This document shows, one piece after another, positions 10,601-21,540 of a stretch of 64,000 nt of DNA. Under the pieces are notes generated by a model. The model had not been told where the DNA came from and made no database searches. It was given only the letters and a program-made list of their open reading frames with translations. The position numbers and the translations under genes were made by a program. Position 1 is the first letter of the stretch; each line of letters starts with the position of its first letter. The stretch covers positions 180,172,001 through 180,236,000 of the forward strand of contig JBITNC010000001.1 of NCBI GenBank assembly GCA_050084985.1. Direction: 5' to 3'. This DNA comes from Nageia nagi. Taxonomy: Eukaryota > Pinophyta.

Positions 10601-13600
10601 GGTCTTCAACGTACTTGCAGTGCTTTGCAAGTGTTGCAGTCTGTGGAACAATTCTTCTTGGCATGCAATGCTTCATGCAAAACTGATCTGTCATCATTTT
10701 CAGCGACTGTATGTTTTGCTGGCCTTATTCCTATTAGATGAATTTCTGCATCTATAAATCCATATCAGTAAATCATTCGGGTAATGCTTTGATTCTTTAG
10801 CTGTGCAGGTCCAAATTCCGGATAAATGCTGTCAAGAAGTTTTAAAAGATTGTTCACGGAAGTATGGCATAGAGCCATTGGATGAAATGGCAACAGAATC
10901 TATTGAAAAACAAGGTGTCTTTGATGGCGGGTCAGATAGCCTATCATTTCGAGTTTCAGTAAGTTACTTTGACATAATATCTACGTCATGTAACATTAAA
11001 ATTGACAAGTGCCTACGGCAGTAAAATAGAATGACAGAGAAGACACTGTAAAAAATGTATATTACATTAATCATTAGAATGCTTAAATAATGTACAATAG
11101 GATTGACAAGCCTCAGAGCTAAGTCCTTGGTAGCTGCCTATGAACTGGGCTGGTAAATTACAACTAACATACATGCAGTAATGCCACAGCAGTGAGTTGT
11201 ACAGTTCACTAAGTGAGATGGAAAACTCACTCAAATAGATTACATGCTTCAGAAGTTACGTATATTGATCAGTAATTCACTAATACTTACTTCCAAGTGA
11301 CTAGAAGCCAACTGAGACACAACAACATGTGAGGTATTTATCTGCTTGAAGAACTCCTGAGGATTTTGGGTTGTTCCTAAGCCCATTATATCCAGTGTGA
11401 GGAGAGAAAAATCTGTCCAATAGCACAATATTTACATTCTCATCATTTCCTCCTAGCGTATAAGTTGTACCTAACTCTGCTGTAAATGGGGAATCATCTT
11501 GACAAATTTAGTTTCAGAAAATGGAACAATACTGCTAGGCAATTTACAGAAAAAGAACAGACATCTCCCAATTTGCAATGAAAGTCAGTGCAGAACAGAA
11601 TGAATTAAACAACTTGCGTTGACAGAAATCATAAATGAGAAAATACATATAGAATGTAGAAATCCTCAAATGTAGAAATCAAAGTGTTGCCAAGAGTGCC
11701 AAATCTCTGCATCTCTCCTGTAATGACAGAAGAACTAAAGGATGCTTATTGCTTGATGATGATGATGATCCTCAGACTGCTTCACATCAATGTTTATGGA
11801 TAGTTATATCCTAGAACTAATCCCTAGGCTTTAGGGTTGACTAATACTATTACTAACAAATGGGTCTGAACTAAATAGCTTGTATTGGGGCCATTCAAGA
11901 AAACCACTTCGCTTGTGTGGGCAACATGATTTTCCAACCAACCAAGTATTGATTTGTTTGTGTCTAGTTCCGCATGTCCTCACAGCAAGCAAATTGTCTG
12001 CAAGTAGGGGATGCCAAATGACTTGAATGTTGACCATGGAATGTGGGCCAACAACTTTTTCCTCCAAATGATAAGGCTCTTTTAACTTTAGCTGGTTCAC
12101 ATGAACAATATTCTGAATGCCAAATTGAGGAGGAAGATCCAAACAAGGCATTAGGGCCAATGGCTTTGGTGATTGTATATGGTCCATTGTAGGAACCGTT
12201 TATCCAACCAAAGCCAAACCCAAACTTCTTCAAAGGAATGAGCGCTGTGATGCCTACTGTAAAGTGCTTTGAATTTAAGAGAGTATGCTGAAACTTTTGT
12301 TGAACTTTGGAGTGGAACTTTCTTAAATTCTGTACAAAAGAAGAGGCTTTGTCTTGTTCTTTTTGTTGATGGGATGTTTTTGGTGTTGAAAGGATAACTG
12401 GAATCTCCTAAGGGGGCCAACAACTGTAAATGATAGCACATTTAGAATGGTGAACAACTAGTGGAAATACAAGTGTCTCGGTTTTAGGTATGCTGAAGAA
12501 TGTGTAGATAGTGATGTCAGATATTGATGCTGATGAAGACAGCAAAAAGACAAAGTTAGCCATGGGTTTGTGAAGATGAAGAGCTCTTGCATGATTTGTG
12601 TGTGAAATTAATGCATAAGAAAACTGTTTTTCCAGCCAAAACTGTCCTAAACTGCTAGAAACGTGTACATGCTCTACCTTTTGATATACTTTATTTTTTA
12701 GTGATTTTGGATACCCTTTTCTGTACAGAATGTATGCTAAAATTTCGTAAACTTTTGGGAACTTTTCTCGGAATGCATTTTTTTACCTTACACTGCAACT
12801 GTGTCAAGTTGGGTGCAGCTGAGGTAAGCTGTGCGAGGCTGAAGTAGGTATGAGAAGCTGTTGTGAGCTGGAGCGAACTGTTCATTCACAGTTTTGCTGG
12901 TGAATGTGATTTCATTCAACTGTTCATTCACAGTTTTGCTGGTGAGTGTAATTTCATGCTAAGTTTGGGCTGTAGTTGAACTGTTAACACTGCTTTTAAC
13001 TCTGAATTCTTAAAATAACTGATACTATTGTTTGTTTTGCTGATGATATGTGCGGAGAGCATACACTCATAAGGTGCAATTGACAACTTCAGTCTTGCCA
13101 TTAGTTTGTGGGTGGAAGAATGTAACTGACAACTATGTAATTCCCTCAATAGGACCAAAAGTAACTCAAGAATCTAGAATCACAATGAATGTAGGAGTGA
13201 ATAGCAACCTGAAGTGACTCTGTACATGCTTGAAGAATAAGCCTACACCTTTTGGTGCATCACTCATCTTGGTGCATGGCATGAAGATAGCCATTTTGAA
13301 AAAAAGACACACCACATCAAAGATACAATCATGTTGGTATTGTGTTCTCAGCAAAAGACTAATGAAGTCCAAGAGATGGACTTCTAAGGTCAAGTGGGCA
13401 TTGGAAGTTGTTGATGTAATCTAAGTTCCAGATTGGAACTCTTGGTTTGGTAACTGTGTGAGCATCGACATATGAAATAGTGTTGCAATGACTTCTCCTT
13501 GCCAAAATGTTAAGATACAAACAAGCCATCTTGTCAATAACTTCTCCATGCCAATAGAGTAATCCTCTAAGTTGCTTGAATTTTGGGCAAACATGATTGC

Positions 13601-16600
13601 AAGGCTTCAAATTGTTCTACAGGACTAGGTGGTGCAGCTATGATGAGTGGGAATGAAGTTTGTTTTTTGTTCTCAGTTCGTATTTGAATTAGGTTTGATG
13701 TGGAATCAGGTATGGGATTCGTTCCATTATCAAGGGTGTATTTTTGTGTTGTGTTGGTACATATTCATGGGTGTGTTTTTTTGTTCCTAGTGTTGATCTC
13801 TTTCGTGACCAAGGGAGGGAATGAAGAATTGATCATTTGAAGAGATCTGTCTCTTGGTTTTTGAGAAAATGGAGAGACATGAGAGTTATGCAAAACATCA
13901 TGGACTCCAACAACAATTTGGAATTGAAGCCAGCTAGAAACTTGCAGAGCCTATAACATTCATTCTATGCATCGGATTGGTGTGAAATTTGTCAATTCTG
14001 GAATTTACTATTTCACCTATACGGCTGATATTCTGTTTAGGCTGATTTGCTGCTGTTACAATTGAATAGACATAATTTAAGAAACCCAAGCCATTCTTTT
14101 GGATCATTTCCATCAAAACTACTTATGTTCAACTTAGATGGTTTCAGAATCATATTCATTTCAAGAGTCATACCTTTTCTTATATTGTTGTTGTAAGGGG
14201 CTTTGCTTCACAATTTTCTTGATGTTTGTTTTCCTTCATTGGTGGTCTTTTTTCTTCATAATTGGTAAAGAAATCCTGAAATATATTTTTAATCTCTTCC
14301 ATAGATGTCTCCATTACCTTGGTTAATTTTTCTCTTGCTTTATCGGCAAAAAGGTTCTTCTTTTCTTCTTCATACATTTTGTTGAGTCCTTTATCATTCG
14401 CTTCCTTTGTGACTCTTGCATCATTCCAATTGTCTCATACAAAATCCATTGCTTCATTTATAGGTGGTTGGTGTGAGGTGCTAGAACTTGTTGCTGGAAT
14501 TTTATTTCTATTTGGCATGATTTCCTTTTGTGAAGCTAGTGTTTTGGATGTTGGCGATTATTCCCAATATGGCTTCTAGGGAATATCCTTTTCTCATGTA
14601 AGGTATCTTGGATAAAGGTCCATTAAATCAAAATGTATCTGTTAGAGATGCTCACTATTTTGATCCCCTCAATAAGACGTATTTGATGGGTAAACTTCTT
14701 GAGAGGGTGATTTTCGCTTCGAAGAGTGGTTCATGTTTACCTGGGCTGTTCGTTGAAGATGCATGCTATTGCAATCACATAGACAAGACATATCTGTTAG
14801 GATAAATATCTTTATAACAGCAATCATGATAAAATTTACCATTAGGAGTGAGTTTTCAGCAGTGATAAACAGTTGGGTATTTGGATATCACTAAATCCCT
14901 ATTCTTCCGTTCACTGGAGTGGTTTGTATTTGTAAACTACTGGCTAAAATGTTGGTTCAAAATTTCAAATACAATGTCTTTTACTGGTTTGTCTTTTTCC
15001 TATACACTATTATCTTTTTCCTACTTCTATTTTTGATAAGAAATAAATTTGAAACGAGAAATTGGGAGAAAACATTTGCATACTTGGGTTTTCTGCTGGG
15101 TGAAATTGTGAAAGATTCCTCCCTGCTTTGAAAAAATTCGATCCCTCCAAGACAAATTCAATCAATGAACTCGTCTTTTCTCAGAAAAGTAAAATAAAAA
15201 AAGAAAGCGTTTTTGAGGTTAAATAATGCCTAGTTCAATATTCCTGAGCTGAGTCCAGCCGAGACTTGGGACTAGGCTCAAACTCGCGAATCACTTGACC
15301 AAGTCCAAAAACAATGAGTCTCGGGATCGAGTAACTTGACAGAGCCACTCTAACTCGCTGAGTTACTCGGACTCAGGCTGAGTCTTGTAACTATGGTTTA
15401 AATTATCAAGATATTGATAGACAATTTGACCAACTTGATGGCACATTTGATACCATTGCGCCAATAGTTGCTTCTTATACCTAATTTGGATATAAGCAGT
15501 TCTGGAAGGCCTTCTTGAAGTCGTCCCAAGTGTCTATGGTTGGCTTCTTGGTGGCAAACAAAACCAAACATGCGAGTGGCACTAACTTGGCTTGGGAATC
15601 GCTTTCTACTGTGTGTTGCTCCTAGAGTCCATTTGTTAATACATTAATGACATTGAAGTCATGGCTTGTGCATGGAGCACAAGGAGGATCTCAGACAAGA
15701 TCATGTATAATACACAACAAACAGTAGTAGATAACAATACAATTTTTTTCCAAACAGCATTAGGTAAGTGTTATATGAAAACGAAATACAGATAATACAG
15801 ACTGATAAAACCTCAATTGGCCATAGCACACTTCTAAAACGAGGCTTTTAGATGATGTGCCTACACCAGTAAAACGAGAATTAATATAAAAGAGGTTGCC
15901 AAAGTTTTATGTTACTTTAATCATTAGAAGGGCTTAAATAATGTGTAAAAGGATGGACAAGCCTTATAGCTAGGCCCTTGTTAGCTGTCCATGAATTAAG
16001 CTGGTAGATTACATTTAGCATGTTACAGTAGTGAGGTGTGCAGGGCACAAGTGGGATGGACAACTCGTTAACAAAGATTACATGAATCAACAATGAGGTG
16101 TATAGTTCAGTAAGTGATGCGAATAGTTCAGTAATACTCAGTTAAGTTGAGTAGAAAATGTGAGGTGTCTAATAGCACAACAATTAAATTCTCACTAAAG
16201 CTAACAGTTACACTTCATTCCTGCACATTTGGATTGGTTTTCCTTTGTTTACGTTCACTTTTCTTCCTTTCAGGTGTTTGAGCAAACTCCAGGCACACTA
16301 CTAGTGAAGGGCTCATCAATACAGAAAGAGAGCATGTCTGCAAGTAAGCCTCCTTGTCTCTTGTTGTTTGTTTTTTCCCAATTTTTTCAGAAGACCATTA
16401 CTTGTAATGGAATCCCATTAACATCCAAAATTTAGCTTTAGTTTCTGCTGGTATTGGGCAATCAGATAACCATATTATCATGGAATAATGTTTTTATGCA
16501 ATAATAAAGTAGCTTTGTTCATCTATATTTTGAATGATTAATTACATTTTAATATATAAAGAGAACAAATCTGCAGGGAAGCATTCTTTTTTGTTTATGT

Positions 16601-19600
16601 TTTTTTTTTCTTTTAAAGGATGAATACTTGTAATGGGACTTCCCTTAACATCCAAAACTAAACATTAACTGCTGTTGTTATTGAGCAATTAGATAATTTT
16701 ATTATCATGGGAATAATGTTTTTATACATGATAATGGTTTTAGACCAACTTCAGACTCCAACTAACTACTGCTTACCATCTATCTGGTAAATGTTTAATT
16801 ATTTAGTAACATAGAAATCTATGGCTATTACATTAAATGATGTAATAAACCTAATGTTCTCCATCTTACTATGTTATTTGGGATTAAACAAAATCATTCC
16901 ATTTAAAATATTGCGAGGGTTAAGTGTGTTTTTACACATCTAAGAGGATGTTTTTAGAGGTAGATTTACTTAGATCAGTGTTATATTTTGTAAAGTTTTG
17001 AAAAAAAGGGAAGTTACTTTTGAGTTATGAGGATGAAGTATCATGATCTTACATTAAAAGGTGCAAGAACAAACAGAAACTATAAAAACCCTATAAGCTT
17101 TAAAATAGGAGTATATTTTAGGATGAGAAAAGAAATTGTGTGCACACTTTGAAGCACTTCGTGGCCAATCGTAGGATTTATACTGCTTTTGGAGTTTCTG
17201 GGCCTGAGATTGGTATCTTGATACCCTTATCAGAAAGATTTTTAATCCTGTACTCTTTTCTTAGTATTTACTAGCAGGATTTAGTGGTTGCATTTGAAAA
17301 TGTAGGTGGAAGATGTGGAACCAAGTCACTTGAGTGGGATGGGGAAAGGTGGAACTGACTATTGAGAACACGATTGACCTCATAGAAGGCACAATAGCTC
17401 ACTAGTCCATCTCCGTGACACCAAAGGAGGAAGCTTCACGGTGCAAATGGCTCGATCATGGATTCACTAAAGCGGCAGAACCACACACTCTGCCCTTTCT
17501 CATCTAACGATTGCTGTGTAGAGGCATCGAGAAAGCAGGACTTCAGAAAGGGGTTCAAAACACTTAATACGGATATGGATACACGGATCTGCTGCTTTCT
17601 GTAGTGAGGGAATAGCCGTTTTTTCTACAACAGAAATAATGTCGCCAGGAAGAACTGTACTAGATTTGGTTTCATCTCAATTTAAGAATGGTTTATTTTA
17701 ACTTAGTTTCAGTTAGGGTTTGAAACAATTCTATTTCCAAGGGTTTCTATGTCTGGGAGCGGCATTTCCTATATATTTTCAAATTTCAGGTTGCATGTCC
17801 ATCTCTGATTTATTTTTTGGATTTTGAGTTTTTGATTTTGTGCAAGTTAGACAAGTTTCAGGTTTTTGAACCTATTCAAAAAATCATTGTGAACTGGAGA
17901 TACAACTTCTGTAGTCGACTCACTACACCTAAGGTAACCTGCATAGAACCCGAAGACATACTTGATAGTTTCTAGTTTCTACGACTTCATCCAGAAACCT
18001 ATTGCTTCTAATAGGGGAACAAGTTAAGCATCTTGAAAGAAATTGCCTTCCTTTTGTGAATGACACAACATTTCCTTTTGCTTTTCTTGAATCCCTGCCT
18101 TGATGTCATACTCCTCCTTGTGTGGGTTTCCTTCCTTTGACTTCTAAGGGATTGGATATGTGCAGATCTTTTGAATTCTCTTTTGCTACCAGTCATAATT
18201 TTCATTTTCTTGCACAAGGCTTGTGGAGTGGTAATGCGTGTATCGCAATTTTTGGAGATTGCCCTTTTTCGTTGAATTACCTGAAACAATGCACATATCT
18301 CTTCCATGTTTTTCCAAAGCACAAGCAGCTCAGATACAAACACACAATCCAAATGAAAAATAACCAATCATTCAAACGAAAATTTGGCGGAGTACCTTAT
18401 TGGCTCAAAATTAATCAGCAGAGGTATGGATAACACTAGATCTCATATTCTCTCTTATGAAGCTAACTGTTTAGTTTTTAAACATTCTCTTCATACTCTG
18501 GATCAACCTTTGGTGTGCCTCTTTTTCTACTTCAATATAGGTCTCTTTCAGAACATACCTTTCACTAAAACCAAGTTGGTGTCCTACAGATAAAATTTGG
18601 ATTACTTGTATATTGCTGCTTATGCATTTCAGAAACTAAGCATATGTTTTATGACTTGCAGTGGTCAAATCATAGGGCATACAAAGCAGCCACATTTGAT
18701 ATCAACTGATTCTTTTCATTGATGAAGAACTGTCAACAAACAATTACGCTATATGCTTTGGAAAGTTGAAAGTGATCTGTTTGAAGATTTGCCTTGTATG
18801 TTTACTACTTAGATTGTAACAAGAGTGAGGCATGCAAGTGGAAGATCTTTAGATGGCTTTCATCACAATAAGGAATGTGAGATGTTTGGGAATTGTTGAA
18901 TTGGCATGTTGCAGTTCTAAGAGATTAATAGATTAATTAAGCTTGCTTGGAGATTTATAACTATATTGGTTTCCTATCGAATAATTGCAAAGGTCACTAT
19001 ATATGGCAGTAAGCATGTCTAAATATATGTTTAATAATCTTATTCTGAAAATTAAGGGCGTCTTTCCTCTTTAACTGTCACTTTTATAAGGGAAATAATC
19101 TAATTTACTGTTACAATAGTTCAAGTTCCACCTTATATGTGCTGTTACAAACCTACTAGGTGCAGGAAAGCTTTCATTAAGATCTTGGGACATGAGTTGT
19201 TATTGGACAATGTTTTTAGAAGATAGTTATGAGCCAATGGTTTGATTTTTCGATTCCCTCTATAGAGAAAGGGCTCAGATGGATAGGAAGGATGAAAGTA
19301 GAGTTTTGATGCACCAATTTTTTGTTAATCTCCTTGCTAAGCCTATTTGCCAAGTAGATCACAGGGTCGAGATGACTTTGTTAATCTATGTCACCTCCAT
19401 TAGCGGGAAAGATAGCATTGACATCCTCTCTTTGCCATCTGTTTAAATTTTGACTTTATTTCCTATTAGTTTTACTATGAGGCATTGAGCAGAGTCAGCC
19501 ATCATATTTAATATGCTATTGAAGGTTGATTGCATTTTAACTTAATTTGTAGACTCCAAAAACTTTCTGGTTTTGAAGTTATTTCAATCTGATGTTTGCT

Positions 19601-19753
19601 CTTATGGTGCTTCCTATTTATTTTGAGATGAATGTGAATTAAATGCTTCATCCTCTTTGGCATACAGGAGCTTTTTCTGTATTATTTCTCCGAATGGAGG
19701 AAACATTTAAGGAGAAACTTGGTGCAAAGTTCCAGCGAACAATACCAAATTGA
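10601..19753 (+). CDS. Host gene, 3' part in four exons, unrecognised protein
   Basis: Four segments have open frames, consensus splice borders and compatible phases. Exon a is 10601-10708 (after CCTTCAG, before GTATGT; 36 codons, phase 0). Exon b is 10809-10958 (after GTGCAG, before GTAAGT; 50 codons, phase 0). Exon c is 16274-16343 (after CTTTCAG, before GTAAGC; 23 codons plus one base). Exon d is 19668-19753 (after ATACAG, ending in TGA). The leftover A of exon c plus GA of exon d makes an Arg codon and keeps the frame open to the stop. Joined, they give about 137 residues of C terminus, including VLKDCSRKYGIEPLDEM, FEQTPGTLLVKGSS and the basic, helix-like tail RMEETFKEKLGAKFQR. No domain is recognised, there is no obvious membrane segment, and the four Cys in exons a and b are not spaced as a zinc finger. 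Upstream exons were not found. An alternative ending from an acceptor near 18631 (KLSICFMTCSG..., stop at 18719) is possible but less protein-like. Confidence 0.6.
11056..11442 (-). repeat. 3' LTR of the intronic Gypsy element
   Basis: This copy starts TGTATATTACATTAATC and ends TACATTCTCA. On the minus strand the purine run AGGAGGAAATGA (11443 onward on plus) precedes it, as a polypurine tract should. It is the longer of the two copies. Confidence 0.65.
11830..13620 (-). pseudogene. Gypsy integrase and C-terminal domain relic
   Basis: Minus-strand frames, with shifts, give the integrase core: LLDFISLLLRTQYQHDCIF and KMAIFMPCTKMSDA (13393-13166) match the conserved DFI-GLP...DRFSKMA-F-PC block. 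A frameshifted segment (13158-12928) fits the HPQTDGQTE-VN region. Downstream, SSFVQNLRKFHSKVQQKFQ, KRFLQWTIYNHQSHWP in one frame and NGSYNGPYTITKAIGPNAL in another match the GPF-I--KIG-NAY motif. Next come CLDLPPQFGIQNIVHVNQLK and TWLVGKSCC, resembling the IHPVFHVSQLK block and a chromodomain-like tail. Integrase inserts element cDNA in the nucleus; the many stops and shifts rule out function here. Confidence 0.7.
12877..12960. repeat. 42 bp tandem duplication
   Basis: ACTGTTCATTCACAGTTTTG followed by CTGGTGA-TGT-ATTTCAT occurs at 12877 and again at 12919, with only two or three differences. It lies inside the decayed integrase region and probably arose by slippage. Confidence 0.85.
13640..14518 (-). 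pseudogene. Gypsy gag relic within the intronic element
   Basis: From an ATG at 14518 the minus frame reads MPNRNKIPATSSSTSHQPP, a low-complexity gag-like start, then an N-terminal helical region (EKLTKVMETSMEEIKNIF). Further on, one frame gives FDGNDPKEWLGFLKLCLF, the diagnostic F-G-DP--WL motif of plant Gypsy gag (about 14115-14062). Stops interrupt both parts. No zinc knuckle or protease follows; the next recognisable domain is integrase. Confidence 0.6.
14580..15420. other. Unassigned internal part of the intronic element
   Basis: No domain is recognised. It holds a plus-strand open stretch 14608-14805 in which a ~48 bp motif is repeated (DAHYFDPLNKTYLMG, then DACYCNHIDKTYLLG), and a patch at 15240-15390 rich in ACTCG/GAGTC words that is compositionally unlike its surroundings. 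Both may be leader or nested insert. Confidence 0.35.
15430..15640 (-). pseudogene. Second gag fragment of the intronic element
   Basis: The minus strand reads KLVPLACLVLFATKKPTID then TWDDFKKAFQNCLYPN, matching the W-DFK-AF---FYP block of the retrotransposon gag domain. It is cut by stops on both sides and is separated from the other gag piece by about 0.9 kb of unassigned sequence, so either the gag was split by an insert or two elements are mixed here. Confidence 0.55.
15910..16194 (-). repeat. 5' LTR of the intronic Gypsy element (shortened)
   Basis: This copy starts TGTTACTTTAATC and ends AAATTCTCA. It aligns along its length with 11056-11442 apart from a gap of about 100 bp. It ends only about 80 bp before exon c of the host gene. 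Confidence 0.65.
16325..16735 (+). repeat. Partial exon-plus-intron duplication (~180 bp, offset 226-233 bp)
   Basis: The end of exon c and its following intron (16325-16507) recur at 16558-16735. AAAGAGAGCATGTCTGCAAG matches AAAGAGAACAAATCTGCAGG, and later ACTTGTAATGG, TTAACATCCAAAA, ATTATCATGG and AATAATGTTTTTAT align in order. In the second copy the donor GTAAGC has become GGAAGC, so it cannot splice as an exon end. The duplicate lies wholly inside the intron between exons c and d. Confidence 0.75.
16736..19667. other. Intron sequence with no recognised gene
   Basis: Most of the intron between exons c and d. A GC-richer patch at about 17300-17660 stands out against its AT-rich surroundings (see findings). 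Overlapping open frames on both strands at 18008-18433 show no recognisable domain and no splice support, and are taken as chance. Confidence 0.5.
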
Positions 19754-21540
19754 TTTTACGTTTCTTCTATTTCCTGTCAATTAATGTTTCTATAATGTCA
19801 CCAATAATTTCTTGGATTGACAGATGTGTCCACCTTGGGGTAACAATCTTGTATTTCCTATGTTCTTTACAAGTTATGGAATCTACATAAAACATCTGTT
19901 GGACATTGTTGAAATTATTTAATGCAGGAAGCGTGGTTTGGAATGCATATAATGATCATTTTGCTCTATCGATGGTACTTGTTAGAAGCCATTTGGAATG
20001 TAGGTTTTGACAACATGGTGTCGACTTCTGCCATTTGGTGTGGAACTACTTGTTAGCCACTTCTCGAGGTTGGAAGCTTTTGTGAGAGAAAAGCTTTATG
20101 CTAGCTTTTTTGAAGTTGTTAAAGATTTGAATTCACCCATCTTATATATCCAGGAATGAAACAATGTATGTGGCTTGTAGCTGAAAACAGATGAATATAC
20201 CGAATTTATGCATATAGAAAGGTTGTACTCCACCCCAATTGTTGGTAGACCTAGGATTTTATAAAAATAAATGTGCTGCCATATCGCTAACTAGATACGT
20301 GAAATATATGATGGAAAACTTTGAACTATGTATTCTGCGTTTTGTGGATCTGTACTTTGTAGCCAATGATGTGGTTGGTCAGTGTCACAATCAGTGGCGA
20401 TATGATGAAAGATGTAATCAGCAGTACGTTGAATATAAAACTAGTACAGAATGGATGAAACATCCCATTTCTTTTCAAATCAATTACAATGTTAGGATGA
20501 AGTTTACCTAGCAAAGATTAAATTACAAAGGCAAAATCAAATGAACTCGTTGGCATGGATTCCAGCACTGCTTGCCAGCCTAGCAGTACTAAATCTTTTA
20601 CTGTCAAATGAGCAATAGTCCATTTAGATAACTGAGAATCATTTGAATCTGACTGGAAGATATTGCTAGTCACTAACGTAAAAGGAGAGTCTCTTGAACT
20701 AACCATATACCAATTGTTCTCTTAGGATTTGAAACATGCATTTTAGACATGCCCATATTTTGAAATCAAGGATGAATTATGAAGATCAGAAATGCATCAC
20801 ACAATATCAGAGAAGCCATCCATCTTAGATAAATCTTAATCATTGGAATATCCCATAACACAACTAGCCTTAAGCTTATCACACTGTTTTTCAACCGCAG
20901 GAAGCTACGTACCAGAAGCATAACATGATCCCTAAAGACTTTGGAAGGACTTCGCATCGATGCATTACTACTAAACCCATTAGGGTTACTCCCTTTAATT
21001 GCAACATTATAAGATTCTTTCTAACCTCAAATATGGGGGTCTCTTGACTCTCCATATGCATACTTCTATTGCTTCAATCAGATCTATTGGATTTGGCAAT
21101 TCGAAGACTTCCTGCTACTTTTTTGTGTGTCTATTACTTATTTTTACACATTGGAGTCACTTTAGGCACTCCCTTACTCTTCTTAATATATTTTTCTATC
21201 ATTTTTTTGGTCATATGTAGACATTAACATCAAATTTGAAATTTTACAGATATTATATTAAATGGTTCCACCTAGATGAACTTTAAGTCAAATCTACCAC
21301 ACCTTTATAAAACACTCAATAAGTTTTCATTTTTAACAACTACCTTTCTATTTAGCCATCACTACAAATATTTTGGCATAATATTTAGAGCTAAATTTGT
21401 TTTGAATGAACAATAGTAAATTCATCCAATATATTTTTGGATCATTACTCTATTCTTAATAAATTCAATGTAAATCTTTGTTAAGTTAAATGAGTTCTTA
21501 CAAATTAGAGGTAAACAAATATTAAAATTATATGCTTACC
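19754..21540. other. 3' flank of the host gene and unassigned sequence
   Basis: The beginning is probably 3' UTR. An AATAAA-type signal is seen at about 20264 (AAAAATAAATG) but its use cannot be judged. Beyond that I see no gene or element. Small open frames at 20239-20511 and 20518-20957 have no recognisable content. Confidence 0.4.

Larger units (their letters stand above)
11056..16194 (-). mobile_element. Internally deleted Ty3/Gypsy element within a host intron
   Basis: Direct repeats at 11056-11442 and 15910-16194 (shared blocks TTAATCATTAGAA, GCTTAAATAATGT, GACAAGCCT, TAGCACAA) behave as LTRs. Between them, on the minus strand, lie gag pieces (15640-15430 and 14518-13640) followed directly by integrase and a C-terminal domain (13620-11830). 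Protease, RT and RNase H, which should sit between gag and integrase, are missing. The right LTR lacks about 100 bp present in the left one. No clear target duplication was found. The element sits in the intron between exons b and c of the host gene in the opposite orientation. Confidence 0.7.

Noticed and set aside
10803-11024. A single continuous 73-codon ORF as the gene here
   Set aside because: The protein-like part ends exactly at a GTAAGT donor (10959) and begins at an acceptor (10808); the tail beyond the donor is intron read-through.
17391-17405. A ribosomal RNA gene
   Set aside because: Only about 15 bases clearly match a conserved large-subunit segment; the surrounding sequence does not continue the match, so no rRNA is annotated.
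18008-18433. Overlapping open frames of 119 and 103 codons on opposite strands
   Set aside because: No domain, no splice support, and located in an intron; mutual overlap suggests chance.
20239-20957. Small open frames downstream of the host gene
   Set aside because: No recognisable motifs, both strands open, AT-rich context; probably chance in the 3' flank.
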